A stretch of DNA of 64,000 nt from CAZFLD01 sp964519835 (GTDB lineage: Bacteria > Spirochaetota > Spirochaetia > DSM-27196 > CAZFLD01). The stretch is from NCBI GenBank assembly GCA_964519835.1, contig CAZFLD010000005.1:35867-99866 (forward strand), read 5' to 3'. The position numbers were made by a program, and so were the translations under genes. This document shows positions 61,502 to 64,000 of the stretch, piece after piece. The notes beneath the pieces were generated by a model. It was not told where the DNA came from. It worked only from the letters and a program-made list of their open reading frames with translations, and did not search any database. Positions within the stretch are counted from its first letter, which is position 1, and every line of letters begins with the position of its first letter.

Positions 61502-62350
61502 ATGACAATTCGCCCCGCCGGCGAAGACGGCCTTTTATTACAAAACGACGGACAACTCAGCCTTTTCCTTGTGGGAACCGGCAGCGCGTTTTCAAAGAGA
61601 CTCAACCAAAACAACTTTACCATCATCAAGGGCAGCGAGCACGTGCAGGTCGATTGCGGAACCAAGTTTCCCCAAGCCCTGTTTGATCTCGGTCTCTCGG
61701 TCACCGACATTAAGACGTGGCTTATCACGCACAGCCATGCCGACCACATAGGCGGCCTAGAAGAGGTCATGCTGCTCGGCCGTTACGTGGCCAAACAACG
61801 ACCTGAAATCATCATCACCGAGCAGTATCAAGACATACTCTGGAACTTCAGCCTCAAAGGCGGCGCCAGCTTCAACGAACGACACAACTCCAACGGGCTG
61901 GGCTTCGAGGACTTTTGGGAAATCCTCCGACCAGAGGTGGTCGCCGGTTACCCCAGGGACACCTACGAAATCGACATCCGCGGAATCAACATAAAACTGT
62001 TCCGCACCAAACACTACCCTGACAGCGCAGAGTCGTGGGAAGACAGCGCGTACAGCGTTGGGCTTATAATCGACGACCGTATTATGTTCACCTGCGATAC
62101 GCGTTTTGATCGTGCCCTTCTCCGAGACTACGACAAACGATTTGGGTTTGAGTACATCTTTCACGACGTCCAATTCTTCCCCGGCGGCGTGCATGCCTCG
62201 TTGGACGAGCTCTCAGGGCTCCCAAAGTCGTTAAAAAAAAGAATGATCTTGGTGCACTACTCGGACAACTTCGAAGCCAAGACGGATGAGGTAAAAAAGG
62301 CAGGATTCTTCGGCTTTGGGAAACAAGGCCACTTCTATGATTTTGACTAG
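61502..62350 (+). CDS. MBL-fold metal-dependent hydrolase
   Basis: 282 residues. The metallo-beta-lactamase motif THSHADHIGG, the strand with VDCGTKFP, and the later metal ligands in TKHYPDS and FTCDTRFD, with HYSDN near the end, give a two-metal site. The pattern is nearest to RNase Z-like or lipid/phosphonate MBL hydrolases; the substrate is not determined. It converges on the lipid kinase gene with four overlapping bases. Confidence 0.85.
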   Translation: MTIRPAGEDGLLLQNDGQLSLFLVGTGSAFSKRLNQNNFTIIKGSEHVQVDCGTKFPQALFDLGLSVTDIKTWLITHSHADHIGGLEEVMLLGRYVAKQRPEIIITEQYQDILWNFSLKGGASFNERHNSNGLGFEDFWEILRPEVVAGYPRDTYEIDIRGINIKLFRTKHYPDSAESWEDSAYSVGLIIDDRIMFTCDTRFDRALLRDYDKRFGFEYIFHDVQFFPGGVHASLDELSGLPKSLKKRMILVHYSDNFEAKTDEVKKAGFFGFGKQGHFYDFD

Positions 62351-63435
62351 CCCGGATCTTCCTCGGCCGAGGTCATGTCGGGCGGCGACAGGCATTGAAG
62401 CACGTTTCCTACTACCTCCATCGTAATTGGAAAACTCGATTGGTTCAGCCACAACGCCTCACCGTCAAACTGCACCGGGATCTTGCCGTGGTAATCAATC
62501 TCACAGGAGCGCGCACTCCGGACAACCGCTTCCGGCTCGTACACGTGACCGCCGGCGTAGAACGTTTTTCGAAGGGCAAGCCGCCTTCGCAGTGTTGTGT
62601 TTCGCATCGCGCAGAAGTTTTCGTCACCAGGCAAAACGCGCTTGCCGTCGCCGTATGTCCGCCTTCCTGAGATGCCGAGCGCCAGCAACAAAAACGTGCC
62701 CGTCACGGATGTCGGAGGCTCTGCTTCTGAGAACGGTGTTAGGCGAATCTCCATTTTTTTTAGCTTGTACAGCGGCTCATAAAAAATCACGGACACGTCG
62801 GCCACGGCCCGATATATGTCGCCGGGAATCACGCGTTTGACGCGGTTTGAAACATCGGTGACGTAGGCGTCCACTCCAAGGCTCGCGATGTTAAACGAGT
62901 ATCGCGTGCGTCCCTCCGCGGTCGTTACCCGCACCGCCCCCGTGGGTCGCGTGGAGTCGGCCCGGGCAAGCGTGTGCAAGGCGTGGTGGAGATCCGGGTC
63001 GAAGGGCGCGTCGTTTCCCGTTCCCATGGGCAAGCGGTGGAAAGCGAGACCTTCACACGCTTGTGGGCCGGCTGCCGCAAAACCCTCCATGACCTCCTCG
63101 TGAGTACCGTCACCGCCGGCGGTAACAACCACGCCTCGTGTCCCGCCGATGCGTTGCGCGATCTCATGGCCGTGGGCGATGTCGTCCGTCAAGTGGACGT
63201 GGAAATCGACCGGCCAAACCGCGTTCGGTGGGGTGGCAACCTTACCTTCCACCTGCGCGGCCACACTATGAGCCGTCGCAATGCATCGAGAAAAGACCCT
63301 CCGCCCGCTTATGCCGCCGGCCGCCGGGTTCACCACCAGGTGTGTCGGGCCCCCGGCGCCGGCACATAGGGGCGACAGCGCAACAAGGCGCCGAACTGCG
63401 GCGGCAAACTCCTCAATACGATGCGAACGGCTCAT
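62347..63435 (-). CDS. Diacylglycerol kinase-like lipid kinase
   Basis: 362 residues. VVNPAAGGISGRR, VVVTAGGDGTHEEVMEGF and RLPMGTGNDAPF are the nucleotide-binding motifs of the DAGK catalytic domain. The C-terminal beta-rich domain includes FDGEALW. Family members phosphorylate diacylglycerol, sphingoid bases or similar lipids with ATP. It overlaps the HAD hydrolase gene by ATGA. Confidence 0.87.
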   Translation of the reverse strand: MSRSHRIEEFAAAVRRLVALSPLCAGAGGPTHLVVNPAAGGISGRRVFSRCIATAHSVAAQVEGKVATPPNAVWPVDFHVHLTDDIAHGHEIAQRIGGTRGVVVTAGGDGTHEEVMEGFAAAGPQACEGLAFHRLPMGTGNDAPFDPDLHHALHTLARADSTRPTGAVRVTTAEGRTRYSFNIASLGVDAYVTDVSNRVKRVIPGDIYRAVADVSVIFYEPLYKLKKMEIRLTPFSEAEPPTSVTGTFLLLALGISGRRTYGDGKRVLPGDENFCAMRNTTLRRRLALRKTFYAGGHVYEPEAVVRSARSCEIDYHGKIPVQFDGEALWLNQSSFPITMEVVGNVLQCLSPPDMTSAEEDPG

Positions 63436-64000
63436 GTGTAGGACTCTCCCAAGACGGCCTGGAGGCCATACACATCGTTCATAGACTCCACAAGGATGCC
63501 CCCGGCCCCGTATTCGAGAAAGGGTTCGATGTCCACGGCGTACCGATCGCCGATGCTCACGGCGTTGCGTGCCTCCGCTGCCGCCTTGTGGAGCACAAAC
63601 TCGACTACCTCCGGGCTCGGCTTTGAAATGCCGACTTCATCCGAGCCGACCACAAACTCAAAACACCCCTCTACTCCCATGCAACCAAGGGTCCTGCGAC
63701 CGATCGACACGGGATTGTTGGTAAGCGATACCAGGCGGTAGTCATAGCGAAGGCTCTCGAGGACATCGCGCAAGCGCTTGTTCTCCTCGAGGAAATTCTC
63801 CGGTCGTATGTCGTCTTCTCGCCACTTCATGGTCTGTTCGTGCGGAATACCAAGGGCAACAAAGGTGTTTCCTAACGACGGCAGGGCCCCGTGTTTCTGC
63901 CGGTACGATTTCCGGTAGCCGTTTATCTCAGACCACGCGACCGTCCCCTCGACACCGCGTTCGGCGGCTAATCGCGCCACAATCACGTCGAGTTGGTGCC
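63432..64000 (-). CDS. HAD-superfamily hydrolase (partial, cut by window edge)
   Basis: About 189 codons are visible and the frame is open through the window's right edge, so the N terminus with the nucleophile DxD motif lies outside. What remains is HAD class: the helical cap, motif II SLTNNP, the lysine in DEVGISKPSPEVVEF, and motif IV SIGDRYAVDIEPFLEYGA. It is probably a phosphatase or pyrimidine 5'-nucleotidase-like enzyme. Co-translated with the lipid kinase downstream. Confidence 0.82.
   Translation of the reverse strand, partial: HQLDVIVARLAAERGVEGTVAWSEINGYRKSYRQKHGALPSLGNTFVALGIPHEQTMKWREDDIRPENFLEENKRLRDVLESLRYDYRLVSLTNNPVSIGRRTLGCMGVEGCFEFVVGSDEVGISKPSPEVVEFVLHKAAAEARNAVSIGDRYAVDIEPFLEYGAGGILVESMNDVYGLQAVLGESYT

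Noticed and set aside
1..64000. CRISPR arrays, insertion sequences, integrases, phage genes, rRNA genes
   Set aside because: No array of spaced direct repeats, no transposase or integrase motif, and no rRNA sequence was recognised; the window reads as core chromosome.

Overview
The window is one contiguous, gene-dense, moderately GC-rich stretch of bacterial chromosome. Gene content and order point to a free-living, probably fermentative spirochaete (Spirochaetales). The evidence is an rpsB-tsf-frr-uppS-cdsA-rseP cluster, an rny-ymdB-tlyA cluster, an rpsF-ssb-rpsR-DUF2232-rplI-dnaB cluster, a BMP/TmpC-type nucleoside ABC transporter, several spirochaete-type envelope and hypothetical proteins, and metabolism built on PTS enzyme I, pyruvate kinase and L-lactate dehydrogenase. 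The phylum call is inference; no rRNA gene is present. No insertion sequence, prophage, integrase or CRISPR array was seen, so this looks like core chromosome.

Layout. 1-6015 (minus): ptsI, der, a MerR-type regulator with a large extra domain, a secreted NlpC/P60-like protein and a TPR protein cut by the window edge, joined by short ATGA overlaps. 6103-7011 (plus): GerMN-domain membrane protein. 7056-10178 (minus): tlyA, ymdB-like phosphodiesterase, RNase Y. 10268-14424: a secreted hypothetical protein, a DUF2007-like protein, kbl, DUF456, an EcfT-like protein and a Gx/HepT-I-type transporter. 14507-18012: ldh, a small membrane protein, coaX, tRNA-Arg(CCG), DUF4321, maf. 18140-25652 (plus): the translation and envelope-biogenesis cluster, ending in a secreted beta-propeller protein. 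25715-30434 (minus): ComFB-like protein, dnaB, rplI, DUF2232, rpsR, ssb, rpsF. 30682-32941: a hypothetical protein and pyk. 33058-40498 (plus): a nitrogen-control block with a GAF-sigma54 activator, amtB, a PII protein and a GlnE-type adenylyltransferase. 40495-46941: a small wHTH membrane protein, an FGGY sugar kinase, and a divergent BMP-ATPase-permease-permease operon. 46827-53092: argH, clpB, DUF3783, hisC, PrsW-like protein. 53249-64000: initiator tRNA, YyaL-like thioredoxin-domain protein, an unusual ABC-2 transporter operon, GH38 alpha-mannosidase, MBL-fold hydrolase, a diacylglycerol-kinase-like protein and a partial HAD hydrolase.

The most interesting part is the nitrogen-control block. 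The GlnE-like protein carries about 300 extra N-terminal residues that read as two ACT domains of the type found at the C terminus of GlnD. The PII protein has valine where the uridylylated Tyr51 normally sits. The amtB promoter has a good -24/-12 sigma54 site, with two copies of a 14-bp imperfect inverted repeat upstream, placed 30 bp apart; a third copy sits in front of the activator gene. Together these suggest a nitrogen circuit in which glutamine is sensed directly by an ACT-fused adenylyltransferase rather than through PII uridylylation.

Other points: a pyruvate kinase with a decayed PEP-utiliser tail, a pantothenate kinase with Asn in place of the first catalytic Asp, three ribosomal proteins (S2, L9, S18) with long disordered extensions, divergent genes with start codons at the predicted transcription start, and a 115-bp tail-to-tail overlap between a transporter permease gene and argH.
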